From NCBI GenBank assembly GCA_002344895.1, contig DDUR01000031.1, positions 1 through 14,657 on the forward strand: a stretch of 14,657 bases of DNA, written 5' to 3'. Made by a program: the position numbers and the translations under genes. Below are positions 1-7,163 of the stretch, one piece after another. The notes below the pieces were generated by a model. It saw only the letters and a program-made list of their open reading frames with translations, ran no database searches and was not told the DNA's origin. How positions within the stretch are numbered: position 1 is the first letter of the stretch; every line of letters begins with the position of its first letter. This stretch comes from Ignavibacteria bacterium UBA2333 (GTDB lineage Bacteria; Bacteroidota; Ignavibacteria; Kapaibacteriales; Kapaibacteriaceae).

Positions 1-186
1 TGGGGGAGGATGAGGGAAGATGGGGGAGGATGAGGAAAGTTGGGGGAAGGTGGGGGAAGATGAGGGAAGATGGGGGAGGATGAGGGAAGATGAGGGAAGG
101 TGGGGGAGGGTGAGGGTGAGGGAAGATCAGGGATGTTGGGGGAAAATAGGGGAAGATATTGGATGGTACGGGAAGACGTAGGATGA
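1..186. repeat. Purine-rich tandem array, 10-base period
   Basis: Eleven consecutive 10-base units fill 1-110, with consensus TGRGGGARGR. A truncated 6-base unit at 111-116 shifts the phase, and seven more units follow from 117 to 186 in the new phase. The units from 127 onward are increasingly degenerate (for example TATTGGATGG and CGTAGGATGA), so the array decays to the right; its left end lies outside the window. The plus strand is almost pure purine with G runs of 3 to 5. The plus strand carries frequent TGA, and the period is not a multiple of three, so the array is not coding. Possible roles are a variable-number tandem repeat, a G-quadruplex or triplex-forming tract, or a bent or protein-bound spacer. 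None of these can be chosen from sequence alone. Confidence 0.93.
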
Positions 187-271
187 GTACTTCTCATTAC
201 GTTTGAACTACAGGCTCGCCAGAACCTTTTCCGATCCATAAAGTTGTTGACGGAGTAACAATGGACACGTC

Positions 272-658
272 GTGCGATACAATCTAGTCCGCTGGACATT
301 CGGACTCTTCCTGATGTTGATTGCAGCAAATGCAATTGGCGGTGGTATCTACGGAATGATCGGCGCACCTGACGTGCCAACAACCTAGTTGCAGTCCTCG
401 CCCTTCACGTCATACTTCATACCTGGTCTTATACTTTTTGTCTGTATCGGCGGAACGTACACACTTGCCGGCCCTGCCGTCCTCCGTCAACAACAATCAG
501 CATCACTACGCTGTCTTATCGCCGGCCTCCTCCTCGTCGGCTGGATCGTCACCCAGGTCCTCTTTATCGGCTACGTATCCTGGTTGCAACCCACCATGGC
601 CATCGTTGCAGTCGTTACAATAGCGATGAGCCGGGTTGTACGCGGCTCACCAGCATGA
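272..658 (+). pseudogene. Small four-helix membrane protein gene interrupted by an in-frame amber codon
   Basis: One reading frame is continuous from 251 to 658 except for a TAG at 386-388. The upstream part, from a possible GTG start at 272, reads MRYNLVRWTF and contains one membrane helix ending in GMIGAPDVPTT. The downstream part begins LQSSPFTSYFIPGLILF and has about three more helices ending in VRGSPA. From memory, related small membrane proteins carry a motif like GAPxxPTEWLEGSPFxxYxIPGL, so the TAG sits exactly where Trp (TGG) is expected and looks like a single G-to-A nonsense change. The 5' end is also unclear: an ATG at 261 has a well-spaced GGAG (252-255) but lies in another frame and stops after eight codons. 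Either a 1-base indel lies between 261 and 272 or the real start is GTG at 272. A TTG at 389 could start an 89-residue three-helix remnant. Function is unknown. Confidence 0.72.
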
Positions 659-1185
659 CAACGGAATCAGTCGCCGCAACAGCACCCGTCATCAGAATCG
701 TAGTATTTGGTTAAGGGGCAAAAGGGGCAAGTGATCATCTGTCGACAATACTGGCGTAAAGAATGTGCCATCATCCGCACTACACAACACGACAAAAACA
801 GCAACAGTAGAATCATTCTACCTCTGTAGTTTGTTATTTGTCTCTCGAGGCGTATGATGATCACGTGTGCAGTGCTGCGGCGGTGCCGCGGCCTCCAAGC
901 CAACAAATAGTATTCTGACGTACCTCGAGTTTCGGCGGAATCACGTCATCAGTTTCAATCGCGAGGAGACGTGAGGGGAGAAGACGAAAGTTGTTACCGA
1001 TTCAGAATCGACGGATCTGTCGGATTGATGAGTTGTGATCATGTCTACTGCACCTCTGTGTGTCGCATGTACGTGTACATTCATCAACGTGAAACACCCT
1101 TTGCTCCTCATCACATAAAAATCGCATTGTATAGCTATCGTGAGATTTCGAGATTGCGACCTCACACAATCGGGAGGGAATGATG
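659..1185. other. Non-coding stretch of about 530 bases with no convincing gene
   Basis: The open frames here (minus strand 667-906 and 941-1318, plus strand 971-1183) have low-complexity, Cys/Arg-rich or shadow-like translations and no good ribosome binding sites. The stretch contains one copy of a G-rich dispersed repeat (709-730) and presumably the promoter of the lipoprotein gene that begins near 1186. A small palindrome around CGATTCAGAATCG lies near 999-1011. I see no tRNA or other structured RNA. Confidence 0.6.
709..730. repeat. G-rich dispersed repeat, copy 1
   Basis: The segment reads GGTTAAGGGG followed by CAAAAGGGGCAA. The same 22 bases occur at 6438-6459 with one substitution (A to G at the sixth position). 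Internally it is a near-duplication of an AGGGGCA unit. Both copies lie between genes. Its function is unknown. Confidence 0.7.
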
Positions 1186-1566
1186 ATGGGACTTGTACAA
1201 CGACGAATAGCCGTTGTTGTGATGCTGACAATGGTGGTTGCATGTTCACAACAGGGCGGAAGGGGTGATGCAGAGTTGGATACAACAAACTCAGCGTCAA
1301 CGGAGAGGTCGACAGCAAAACCTACTGAAGTTGCCATCAAGGATCCTCGAGGTACGTATGCTGACGATGAGGGAGGTCTTTCGCTTACGTTCTACATAAC
1401 GGGTAAGTTCTCACAAGATCTACTCGGCGAAACATCGTTCGGTTCGTGGTCACGCAGTGGAGATGCCGTGATGTTAACGTATAGCGATGGAAGTACGATT
1501 GATTGTGATCTGAAGAACGATGGAGTTGTGTACAACGGTCTCGTATTACGAAAGTCATCACGATGA
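1186..1566 (+). CDS. Small lipoprotein of unknown function
   Basis: The protein has 126 residues and starts MGLVQRRIAV. Three ATG codons stand in a row at 1180, 1183 and 1186. The strong Shine-Dalgarno GGGAGGGA (1172-1179) is too close to the first and best spaced for 1186, although 1183 is also possible. A hydrophobic signal segment ends in a VVAC lipobox, so the mature protein should be lipid-anchored at Cys20. A Ser/Thr-rich linker follows, then a compact domain running from DPRGTYADDEGG to GLVLRKSS. Its alternating polar/hydrophobic pattern suggests a small beta sheet, but I do not recognise a family. The stop overlaps the next start as ATGA, so the downstream secreted protein is probably translated from the same mRNA. 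Confidence 0.85.
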   Translation: MGLVQRRIAVVVMLTMVVACSQQGGRGDAELDTTNSASTERSTAKPTEVAIKDPRGTYADDEGGLSLTFYITGKFSQDLLGETSFGSWSRSGDAVMLTYSDGSTIDCDLKNDGVVYNGLVLRKSSR

Positions 1567-2876
1567 GCAATAATGTGAATACACGGCATACCAATGTCGC
1601 GTCGATCGAAAGACAAAGTATTGTACAAGACACGGTTACTAGTTTGATGCGAATAATGGCAGTTGTTGTGTGTAGCATTGCCGGGCAGACGACTGTTTGT
1701 GCGCAGTGGGAGAAGGTCGACATTGGCGTTTCAAGCGAACTCCTCGGTATTCACTTTTTCTCACCGCTTCGGGGAATTATTAACGGGACACAAAACACGA
1801 TGCGCCTCACAACTGATGGAGGTGAGACGTGGACGACGCCGGAATACCCGGATGTTGGAATCCTTGCAGACATTGACTTTGTAGACTCACTTGTCGGTTG
1901 GATTTCGACACCTCCAGGACTGTTGATGTCGACGAATGGAGGAGATACGTGGTCACTTATCCCAATACCCGGTCATAACGGAGGTGCAATCTCCTTTGTT
2001 GACCGTGAATACGGGTGGGCCGGCGGAGGTAGTTATGTTAGTTCATCCGGGTGGATTTCTCGCACAACAGATGGTGGTGTAACGTGGACTCCACAAGTAA
2101 AAAATCTCGACGCCGATATCATCCGTATTTCGTTCTTCGATAGAAGTGCCGGATGTGCCGTTGGCTCCTTTGGGAGAATTCTCTGGACCGACGACGGTGG
2201 TGAGAACTGGCGTGAGTGTGAGAGTCCGACGGGTAGTTATATCTATTGGGTACAGATGTTGTCCCCGAATGAAGCAATGGCAAGTGCTGAGGGTGGGGGA
2301 ATTATAAAGACGACCGACGCCGGGCTAACCTGGAGATCCATGCAGTCAGGAACTGGAGGTCATACGCTAGCATTGTCAATGTATCAGAAGAAGTGGGGCC
2401 TCGTAGCCGGAAGTAGTGGGCTTATTCGTAGAAGTATTGATTCTGGGGAGACCTGGCAAGACGATGTGTCTCCAACAGGTGTGACGTCAATGTATGACTG
2501 TCAACAGTATTGTTATCTACGCGCAGTTCTCATCATTCATCCCGAGCTGGCATGGGCCGTTGGTCAAGGTGGTGGTGTGTTCCGCTATCGCGGTGATCCA
2601 ACTCGTGTAAACGAGATCAACAACGCTGTGAACATGAAGATTACGTATTCCATTGATGAGCAAACGATCAGCATTCATCGCCCACGTAATGGTGACGTGT
2701 CGCACGAGCGACTACGTATTGTCAATAGCGTGGGTGAGGTTGTAGTTGATCAGATGATGACCAACTCGAACGTCGTTGTCTATGTTCCGTCGTGGCCATC
2801 TGGAGTATACCATATCAGTATTACGCCGGAGGCGGGTAGATGGAGATACATAGAAAATGTTTGTGTTGTCCGATGA
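1563..2876 (+). CDS. Secreted Asp-box (BNR/Ycf48-like) propeller protein with T9SS-type tail
   Basis: Six Asp-box motifs of the form S/TxDxGxTW occur about every 40 residues: TTDGGETW (83), STNGGDTW (123), TTDGGVTW (168), TDDGGENW (209), TTDAGLTW (250) and SIDSGETW (291). This is the pattern of beta-propellers in the sialidase/Ycf48-like superfamily; no catalytic residues are evident, so a binding or structural role is more likely than sialidase activity. The last 75 or so residues (NSVGEVV, then VPSWPSGVYHISI, ending NVCVVR) resemble a type A T9SS sorting domain, which implies export across the outer membrane. The start is uncertain. The ATG at 1563 overlaps the previous stop as ATGA, but the signal peptide (MRIMAVVVCS to TVCA, then QWEK) begins at Met29 (1647). 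Neither start has a clear Shine-Dalgarno. Confidence 0.88.
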   Translation: MSNNVNTRHTNVASIERQSIVQDTVTSLMRIMAVVVCSIAGQTTVCAQWEKVDIGVSSELLGIHFFSPLRGIINGTQNTMRLTTDGGETWTTPEYPDVGILADIDFVDSLVGWISTPPGLLMSTNGGDTWSLIPIPGHNGGAISFVDREYGWAGGGSYVSSSGWISRTTDGGVTWTPQVKNLDADIIRISFFDRSAGCAVGSFGRILWTDDGGENWRECESPTGSYIYWVQMLSPNEAMASAEGGGIIKTTDAGLTWRSMQSGTGGHTLALSMYQKKWGLVAGSSGLIRRSIDSGETWQDDVSPTGVTSMYDCQQYCYLRAVLIIHPELAWAVGQGGGVFRYRGDPTRVNEINNAVNMKITYSIDEQTISIHRPRNGDVSHERLRIVNSVGEVVVDQMMTNSNVVVYVPSWPSGVYHISITPEAGRWRYIENVCVVR

Positions 2877-2983
2877 TTCATCGTCGAGCATAGGCAAACA
2901 ACGAGGATTCAGTAGTGCCTTCACGAAACGGCCCCTGCTGTTGCAAAACGAGTGCGAACACGATTCTACACGGGAGTGATACA

Positions 2984-3412
2984 ATGGAAGTCATTGAAAC
3001 AGTGGTTCAAACACTGACACTCATTGTTGGTGTAGTGGCAATCGGACTCGGAGTGCTCCAGTATAAGCGCAATGTACAGTTGCAGACATTCTCAGAATTT
3101 ACCCATCGTTATGACGATATTATCACGTCGTTGCCTGCGTCCTTTGGTGCAAAGCTCTTTACTGTTGATGAAAAACTGTTTGACGACCCAGCTGCAGTAC
3201 GAGCAGCACATCGATACTTTAATCTGTGCAGTGAAGAGTTCTACCTACACAGCAAGAAGTATGTCGACAACAAGATCTGGGACCAATGGAAACGAGAGAT
3301 CGAGAAAAACGTTAACTCCCCGTTCTTTGAACGACACAAAGAGACAATACTGTTGAATCAGTCTGACTATCCTGACTTTGCAAATTTTCTACAGTCACTT
3401 CGCAAAACTTAA
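2984..3412 (+). CDS. Membrane-anchored protein of unknown function, one N-terminal helix
   Basis: The protein has 142 residues from an ATG at 2984, chosen because GGGAG (2972-2976) sits 7 bases upstream. The longer reading from 2915 adds a Cys-rich stretch with no membrane or signal logic. An N-terminal helix (TLTLIVGVVAIGLGVLQY, about residues 8-27) is followed by a positive residue cluster, so the remaining roughly 115 residues should be cytoplasmic. That part is highly charged and predicted helical (FSEFTHRYDDII, then HRYFNLCSEEFYLH and WKREIEKN). The layout resembles small phage-defence and signalling-associated membrane proteins of the DUF4760 type, but the match is only by impression. 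It stands alone, 107 bases after the propeller gene and convergent with the next gene. Confidence 0.8.
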   Translation: MEVIETVVQTLTLIVGVVAIGLGVLQYKRNVQLQTFSEFTHRYDDIITSLPASFGAKLFTVDEKLFDDPAAVRAAHRYFNLCSEEFYLHSKKYVDNKIWDQWKREIEKNVNSPFFERHKETILLNQSDYPDFANFLQSLRKT

Positions 3413-3468
3413 AGGGTTCGGACGCTCACACTTTTGTAACGAAGCGATCAGACTTTTAGCCGCCCACT

Positions 3469-4008
3469 CTACTGCTTCTCTGCATCAGGCGTCTTCTGCG
3501 TGACTCCCAGGATCTCACTCAACCTTGGGATAAACCAGGATGATTCCTTACGAAGCCGTCGGTTTAAGAGCATCATGGGAGCAGTTACTGCAAGCAGGAA
3601 GAGTATAGAGAACATAATCAGAAATGTAAGAGGGTCTCTTGAAACTAGTAGGATAAGTAGCAGTTGTATAAATAGTATCTGACCAGTCCATACAACGAGC
3701 CAAACAGCCGTCGCGATGACATGCATTCGAACTGTTATCGATATCCTCGATCCCATTGGATGATGATGGATAACACCATAAAATCGCGAGTAATGACGCT
3801 TAAACGAGTAATGGTCGAGTACACTTCGAATTCTGAAACGAACAAGCGGTCCACGGTCGTCTATAGCTCCTTCAAACAGTTTGTGTTTGCCAATTGGAAT
3901 CGGAATGATCCAGTTAACTGGCTCAACGTTCTCGCGTAATAGCCGAACTGCCTCTTCCGGCTGATAGGGCGAGTAGATGGTGAACTTTACGAAGGGGAGC
4001 AGGAACAT
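3469..4008 (-). CDS. Two-helix membrane protein of unknown function
   Basis: The protein has 179 residues, starting MFLLPFVKFTIYSPYQ. The frame extends upstream to an ATG at 4098, but those 30 extra codons translate the aconitase terminator hairpin (4069-4099), so I reject that start; the Met at 4008 begins the conserved-looking part. The N-terminal half is soluble, with SPYQPEEAVRLLRENVEP followed by segments rich in Arg and His around HYSFKRHYSRFYGVIHHHP. The C-terminal half has two adjacent membrane helices (VIATAVWLVVWTGQILF through LLLILLV, and FLIMFSILFLLAVTAPMM). It ends in a charged tail, DAEKQ. No domain is recognised. It lies downstream of aconitase on the same strand but beyond the terminator, so it is probably expressed separately or by readthrough. 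Confidence 0.78.
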   Translation of the reverse strand: MFLLPFVKFTIYSPYQPEEAVRLLRENVEPVNWIIPIPIGKHKLFEGAIDDRGPLVRFRIRSVLDHYSFKRHYSRFYGVIHHHPMGSRISITVRMHVIATAVWLVVWTGQILFIQLLLILLVSRDPLTFLIMFSILFLLAVTAPMMLLNRRLRKESSWFIPRLSEILGVTQKTPDAEKQ

Positions 4009-4065
4009 ACCGCCGTCGTAGTATGTGTAGGTGATGTTTCGTGGATCACGATGTCGCGTTCCAAC

Positions 4066-4099
4066 AAAAATGCCGAGGATGACTATCACCCTCGGCATT
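4066..4099 (-). terminator. Rho-independent terminator of the aconitase gene
   Basis: On the minus strand a 10-base stem AATGCCGAGG / CCTCGGCATT with an 11-base loop is followed directly by a run of five T (plus-strand A at 4066-4070). It lies about 25 bases past the aconitase stop codon. Because it overlaps the apparent 5' end of the next minus-strand frame, it also argues for that gene starting at 4008. Confidence 0.88.
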
Positions 4100-4123
4100 C
4101 TTCTTCAACATTGTACGATGTGG

Positions 4124-6361
4124 TTACCGACCAGCGATGAGGTTGAGGGCGCTTCCCGCCGTGAACCAGCCAATCTGTTGCTCATTCATCGTGTGGCGTA
4201 ACACGATGGTGTCCGTTGTTCCATCGGCATGTGTTACAACGACGTCGAGTGGTTTGCTTGGCGCAAGTTCGTCGATGTTGATCGTAAAACGATCGTCCTC
4301 ACGGATCAGGTCGTAGTCAGCCGGATTCGTAAACACGAGCGGCAACATTCCCTGCTTCTTGAGGTTCGTTTCGTGAATGCGGGCAAACGACTTTACGATG
4401 ATGGCCTTGCCACCAAGGAAACGAGGTTCCATGGCTGCATGCTCACGTGATGATCCTTCGCCGTAGTTCTCATCTCCAACAACAACCCAGCTTACACCAC
4501 GAGCCTTGTAGTCACGAGCTACCTTGGGAACTTCATCATATTTACCTGTAAAGGTGTTCTTGATGCTGTTCGCCGTTTCGTTAACGTAGTTTATCGCACC
4601 GATGAACATGTTGTTCGAGATGTTGTCAAGGTGTCCACGGAAGCGTAACCATGGTCCAGCCATCGAGATGTGGTCCGTTGTGCACTTGCCCTTAACCTTT
4701 AAGAGAAGTGGCATGCCAACGTATTCTTCCTTCTTTGGCGCTGTAAAGGCATCGAGTTTCTGCAGACGGTTTGATGCTGGGTCGATAGCGACGCTTACAG
4801 CGCTACCGTCTTCTGCTGGGGCGACGTAACCGTCAGGGTCTGGGACAAAACCACCGTTTGGAAGCTCAAGACCTGTCGGCGGTTGTAGCATGACGCCGTT
4901 AACTGGTTCCTTGATGAAGTTCGTTGTGAGGTTACCAGCAAGAACAAAGGCCGTTACGGTTTCTGGAGATGCAACAAAGGCATGTGTTTCCTTGATGCCG
5001 TCGTTACGACCGGTGAAGTTTCGGTTAAACGACGTGATGATGGAGTTTTTATCACCTTGTTGAACGTCGTGCCGTTTCCATTGTCCAATACACGGTCCAC
5101 ATGCATTCGCCAGGACCGTTGCGCCGATCGCTTCCATCTTGTCCAGAAGGCCGTCACGCTCAATCGTCGCGCGTACTTGTTCCGAACCCGGTGTTACCGT
5201 AAACTCTGATTGCGCCTTTAGCCCCTTACTCGCAGCAAACTCTGCAATGGAGGCAACACGAGCCATGTCTTCGTACGATGAGTTTGTGCAGGATCCAATC
5301 AGACCTACACGGAGTTCTTCTGGCCAGCCATTTGTTTTTACAGCGGCAACAAACTCGCTGAGTTCCATTGCACGATCTGGTGTGAATGGACCGTTGATGT
5401 GGGGCTCAAGAGTGTTCAGATCGATGTGAATAACTTGGTCGTAGTACCGCTCTGGTGACTCAGCAACCTCATCGTCGGCGCGAAGATGCTCGGCTACCGT
5501 ACGAGCAAGGTCAGCAACGTCATTGCGATCTGTCGAGCGCAGATAACGGTCCATCGAATCATCATATGGGAAGATCGATGTTGTTGCGCCGATCTCCGCA
5601 CCCATGTTGCAGATCGTTCCCTTACCTGTAGCTGAGAACGAGGCCGTGCCATCACCAAAGTATTCTACAATTGCGCCGGTTCCGCCCTTAACCGTAAGAA
5701 TGCCGGCGAGTTTCAGGATAACGTCCTTTGGACTTGTCCATCCACTCATGGTGCCCGTGAGCTTCACGCCAATAAGTTTTGGCATCTGCAGCTCCCACGG
5801 CATACCAGCCATCACGTCAACTGCATCGGCACCACCAACACCAATGGCTACCATACCCAGGCCGCCAGCATTTGGTGTGTGGGAGTCCGTGCCAATCATC
5901 ATGCCGCCTGGGAAGGCATAGTTCTCCAGGACAACCTGGTGGATGATACCTGCACCTGGTTTCCAGAAGCCAATACCGTACTTCTTGGAGACACTTGCGA
6001 GGAACTCAAAAACTTCCTTGTTTTCGTCAAGTGACTTCGAGAGATCCTGTTTTGCACCGTGTTCAGCGCGAATAAGGTGATCACAGTGAACCGTACTTGG
6101 TACGGCAACCTTTGGAATACCGGCACTCATAAACTGCAAGAGTGCCATCTGCGCCGTTGCATCCTGCATTGCTACGCGGTCAGGATGAAAGTCAACGTAT
6201 GCCCGACCCCGATCGTGCGGAGATGAGGGCATCGACGTCATGTGCGAATACAGAACCTTTTCGGCCAATGTTAACGGACGTCCAAGTGTCTGCCGTGCTT
6301 GCGAAATCTTTTCCGGCAGTGCAGCATACACCTTCCGGATCATATTGAGGTCTTGTGTCAT
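4124..6361 (-). CDS. acn: Aconitate hydratase, mitochondrial-type
   Basis: This is a 745-residue aconitase that interconverts citrate and isocitrate via cis-aconitate in the TCA cycle, in the cytoplasm. Signature regions are in order: GTDSHTPN (157-164), GSCTNSSYED with Cys358, NACGPCIGQW with Cys421 and Cys424, TDHIS (562-566) and the swivelling domain GEGSSREHA (634-642) followed by SFARIHETNLKKQG. The three cysteines are the expected [4Fe-4S] ligands. The length and these motifs fit the mitochondrial-type (about 750-780 residues) rather than AcnA (about 890) or AcnB. All active-site regions appear intact. The Shine-Dalgarno is weak and A-rich. It is preceded on the same strand by vapC with a 112-base gap containing repeats and followed by a strong terminator. 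Confidence 0.97.
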   Translation of the reverse strand: MTQDLNMIRKVYAALPEKISQARQTLGRPLTLAEKVLYSHMTSMPSSPHDRGRAYVDFHPDRVAMQDATAQMALLQFMSAGIPKVAVPSTVHCDHLIRAEHGAKQDLSKSLDENKEVFEFLASVSKKYGIGFWKPGAGIIHQVVLENYAFPGGMMIGTDSHTPNAGGLGMVAIGVGGADAVDVMAGMPWELQMPKLIGVKLTGTMSGWTSPKDVILKLAGILTVKGGTGAIVEYFGDGTASFSATGKGTICNMGAEIGATTSIFPYDDSMDRYLRSTDRNDVADLARTVAEHLRADDEVAESPERYYDQVIHIDLNTLEPHINGPFTPDRAMELSEFVAAVKTNGWPEELRVGLIGSCTNSSYEDMARVASIAEFAASKGLKAQSEFTVTPGSEQVRATIERDGLLDKMEAIGATVLANACGPCIGQWKRHDVQQGDKNSIITSFNRNFTGRNDGIKETHAFVASPETVTAFVLAGNLTTNFIKEPVNGVMLQPPTGLELPNGGFVPDPDGYVAPAEDGSAVSVAIDPASNRLQKLDAFTAPKKEEYVGMPLLLKVKGKCTTDHISMAGPWLRFRGHLDNISNNMFIGAINYVNETANSIKNTFTGKYDEVPKVARDYKARGVSWVVVGDENYGEGSSREHAAMEPRFLGGKAIIVKSFARIHETNLKKQGMLPLVFTNPADYDLIREDDRFTINIDELAPSKPLDVVVTHADGTTDTIVLRHTMNEQQIGWFTAGSALNLIAGR

Positions 6362-6473
6362 GGCTTTTTCTGAATGCTCGTTTGAGTTGTTCGTTCGTGA
6401 AGCTCGTTCGTGGTAATCGTGGTAATCGTGTTCGGGTGGTTAGGGGGCAAAAGGGGCAAAAGATGGCGGCGTG
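6362..6473. other. Intergenic region upstream of aconitase with direct repeats
   Basis: It holds two tandem copies of GTGGTAATC (near 6410-6428), repeated CGTTCGTG words just before them, and the second copy of the G-rich dispersed repeat at 6438-6459. It must contain the aconitase promoter unless vapBC transcription reads through, but I could not identify -35 or -10 boxes with confidence. Confidence 0.55.
6438..6459. repeat. G-rich dispersed repeat, copy 2
   Basis: It reads GGTTAGGGGG then CAAAAGGGGCAA, matching 709-730 at 21 of 22 bases in the same orientation. It lies between vapC and aconitase. Confidence 0.7.
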
Positions 6474-6866
6474 TTACCGTGAGCGTTTAAAGTACCGCAC
6501 CGACGGTAGTTTCATGAAGTCGGCATCCTGAGTGAGAAGATCGGCATTGTGTGCCAGGGCCGTTGCATAGATCACGGCATCGGCCGTTGACAGAGCGTGA
6601 GTGCGACTGATCATGGCAGCTTCGCGAGCGCGGCCTTCTGAGAGAATGTCGACGGTGAACGTCTGCATACTCATTGTGACGGCGAGTGCTTCCTTGACAC
6701 TAACAATGCGTTCAATCGAACGATACACTTCGAAAATGCAGACCGTTGGAACGATGATTCGTTCGGCTGGAGCTTGAAGAGCCTTTGCATACTCGCCGGC
6801 GTTAGGACCGTCGAGGATGTATTCAATCCATGCTGAGGAGTCTAGAACGACGTTTCGCACACTCAT
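6474..6866 (-). CDS. vapC: VapC-type PIN-domain toxin (ribonuclease)
   Basis: A 130-residue single PIN domain. VapC toxins are Mg-dependent endoribonucleases that cleave tRNA or rRNA and stop growth when free of their antitoxin. The acidic site is visible: Asp9 in VVLDSSAW, Glu46 in IFEVYRS, Asp96 in STADAVIYATA, and Asp114/Asp116 in TQDADF. The pattern is complete, so the toxin looks functional. It starts inside the antitoxin gene (ATGA overlap), typical of translational coupling in vapBC operons. The target RNA cannot be read from the sequence. Confidence 0.93.
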   Translation of the reverse strand: MSVRNVVLDSSAWIEYILDGPNAGEYAKALQAPAERIIVPTVCIFEVYRSIERIVSVKEALAVTMSMQTFTVDILSEGRAREAAMISRTHALSTADAVIYATALAHNADLLTQDADFMKLPSVRYFKRSR

Positions 6867-7078
6867 GGCTCAAGGTCCTCCTTGTCGCGAATGAGGCGAA
6901 TGTCGTAATCCTTAAGATATCCTCGGAGGTCGTCAACCGAAAGAAGTGGGACCAGGACGAGCATACCTTCATGGATCATCCACTGCAGACGTTGGCCTGG
7001 TTTCACGTCGAAAAACTCCCGCACTTCCTGGGGAATCACGACCTGATATTTGGGAGAAACGGTGACTGTTGTGCTCAT
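6863..7078 (-). CDS. vapB: VapB-type antitoxin with AbrB/SpoVT-like DNA-binding domain
   Basis: A 71-residue protein. The N-terminal swapped-hairpin domain (TVTVSPKYQVVIPQEVREFF, then DVKPGQRL, about residues 4-33) is the AbrB/MazE-like fold. The acidic C-terminal tail (LKDYDIRLIRDKEDLEP) is of the kind that wraps and inhibits a PIN toxin. The stop overlaps the vapC start by four bases. By family precedent the VapBC complex binds its own promoter; inverted repeats immediately upstream fit this. Confidence 0.92.
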   Translation of the reverse strand: MSTTVTVSPKYQVVIPQEVREFFDVKPGQRLQWMIHEGMLVLVPLLSVDDLRGYLKDYDIRLIRDKEDLEP

Positions 7079-7094
7079 GGCAGTTGTCCGAGTT

Positions 7095-7145
7095 CGATGC
7101 TACTTCTGTTGTACGGACGTAGCATCGATACAAATATCGTACAAC
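7095..7145 (-). promoter_or_regulatory. Candidate vapBC operator: two interleaved inverted repeats
   Basis: Dyad 1 is CGATGCTAC (7095-7103) with GTAGCATCG (7119-7127). Dyad 2 is GTTGTACG (7108-7115) with CGTACAAC (7138-7145). They interlock so that one arm of each lies between the arms of the other. A degenerate third copy, GTTGTCCG, is at 7083-7090. The block begins 17 bases upstream of the vapB start and probably overlaps its promoter, consistent with autoregulation by VapB dimers. The operator role is inferred from position and symmetry. Confidence 0.65.
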
Positions 7146-7163
7146 TGGGTCGGAAAGTCAAAC

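Noticed and set aside
1..186. CRISPR array or minus-strand coding repeat
   Set aside because: The 10-base units have no spacers. One minus-strand frame is open but encodes only Ser/Pro/Leu/His low complexity because the reverse complement of the unit lacks stop codons by composition.
386..388. Amber codon read as an amino acid by a variant genetic code
   Set aside because: TAG serves as a normal stop elsewhere here, for example directly before uup (12410-12412) and at 3469-3471, so reassignment is unlikely.
667..906. Minus-strand frame with a short hydrophobic stretch (MILLLLFLSCCVV)
   Set aside because: It runs through the G-rich dispersed repeat, has a Cys-rich tail, no Shine-Dalgarno and no recognisable domain.
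941..1340. Minus-strand frames opposite the start of the first lipoprotein
   Set aside because: They overlap a better supported plus-strand lipoprotein gene with signal and strong Shine-Dalgarno, and their translations look like shadows.
1563..2876. Sialidase annotation for the Asp-box protein
   Set aside because: Asp-boxes alone do not show activity, and no FRIP motif or arginine triad was apparent.
4009..4098. N-terminal extension of the two-helix membrane protein
   Set aside because: These codons encode the aconitase terminator stem and T-run.
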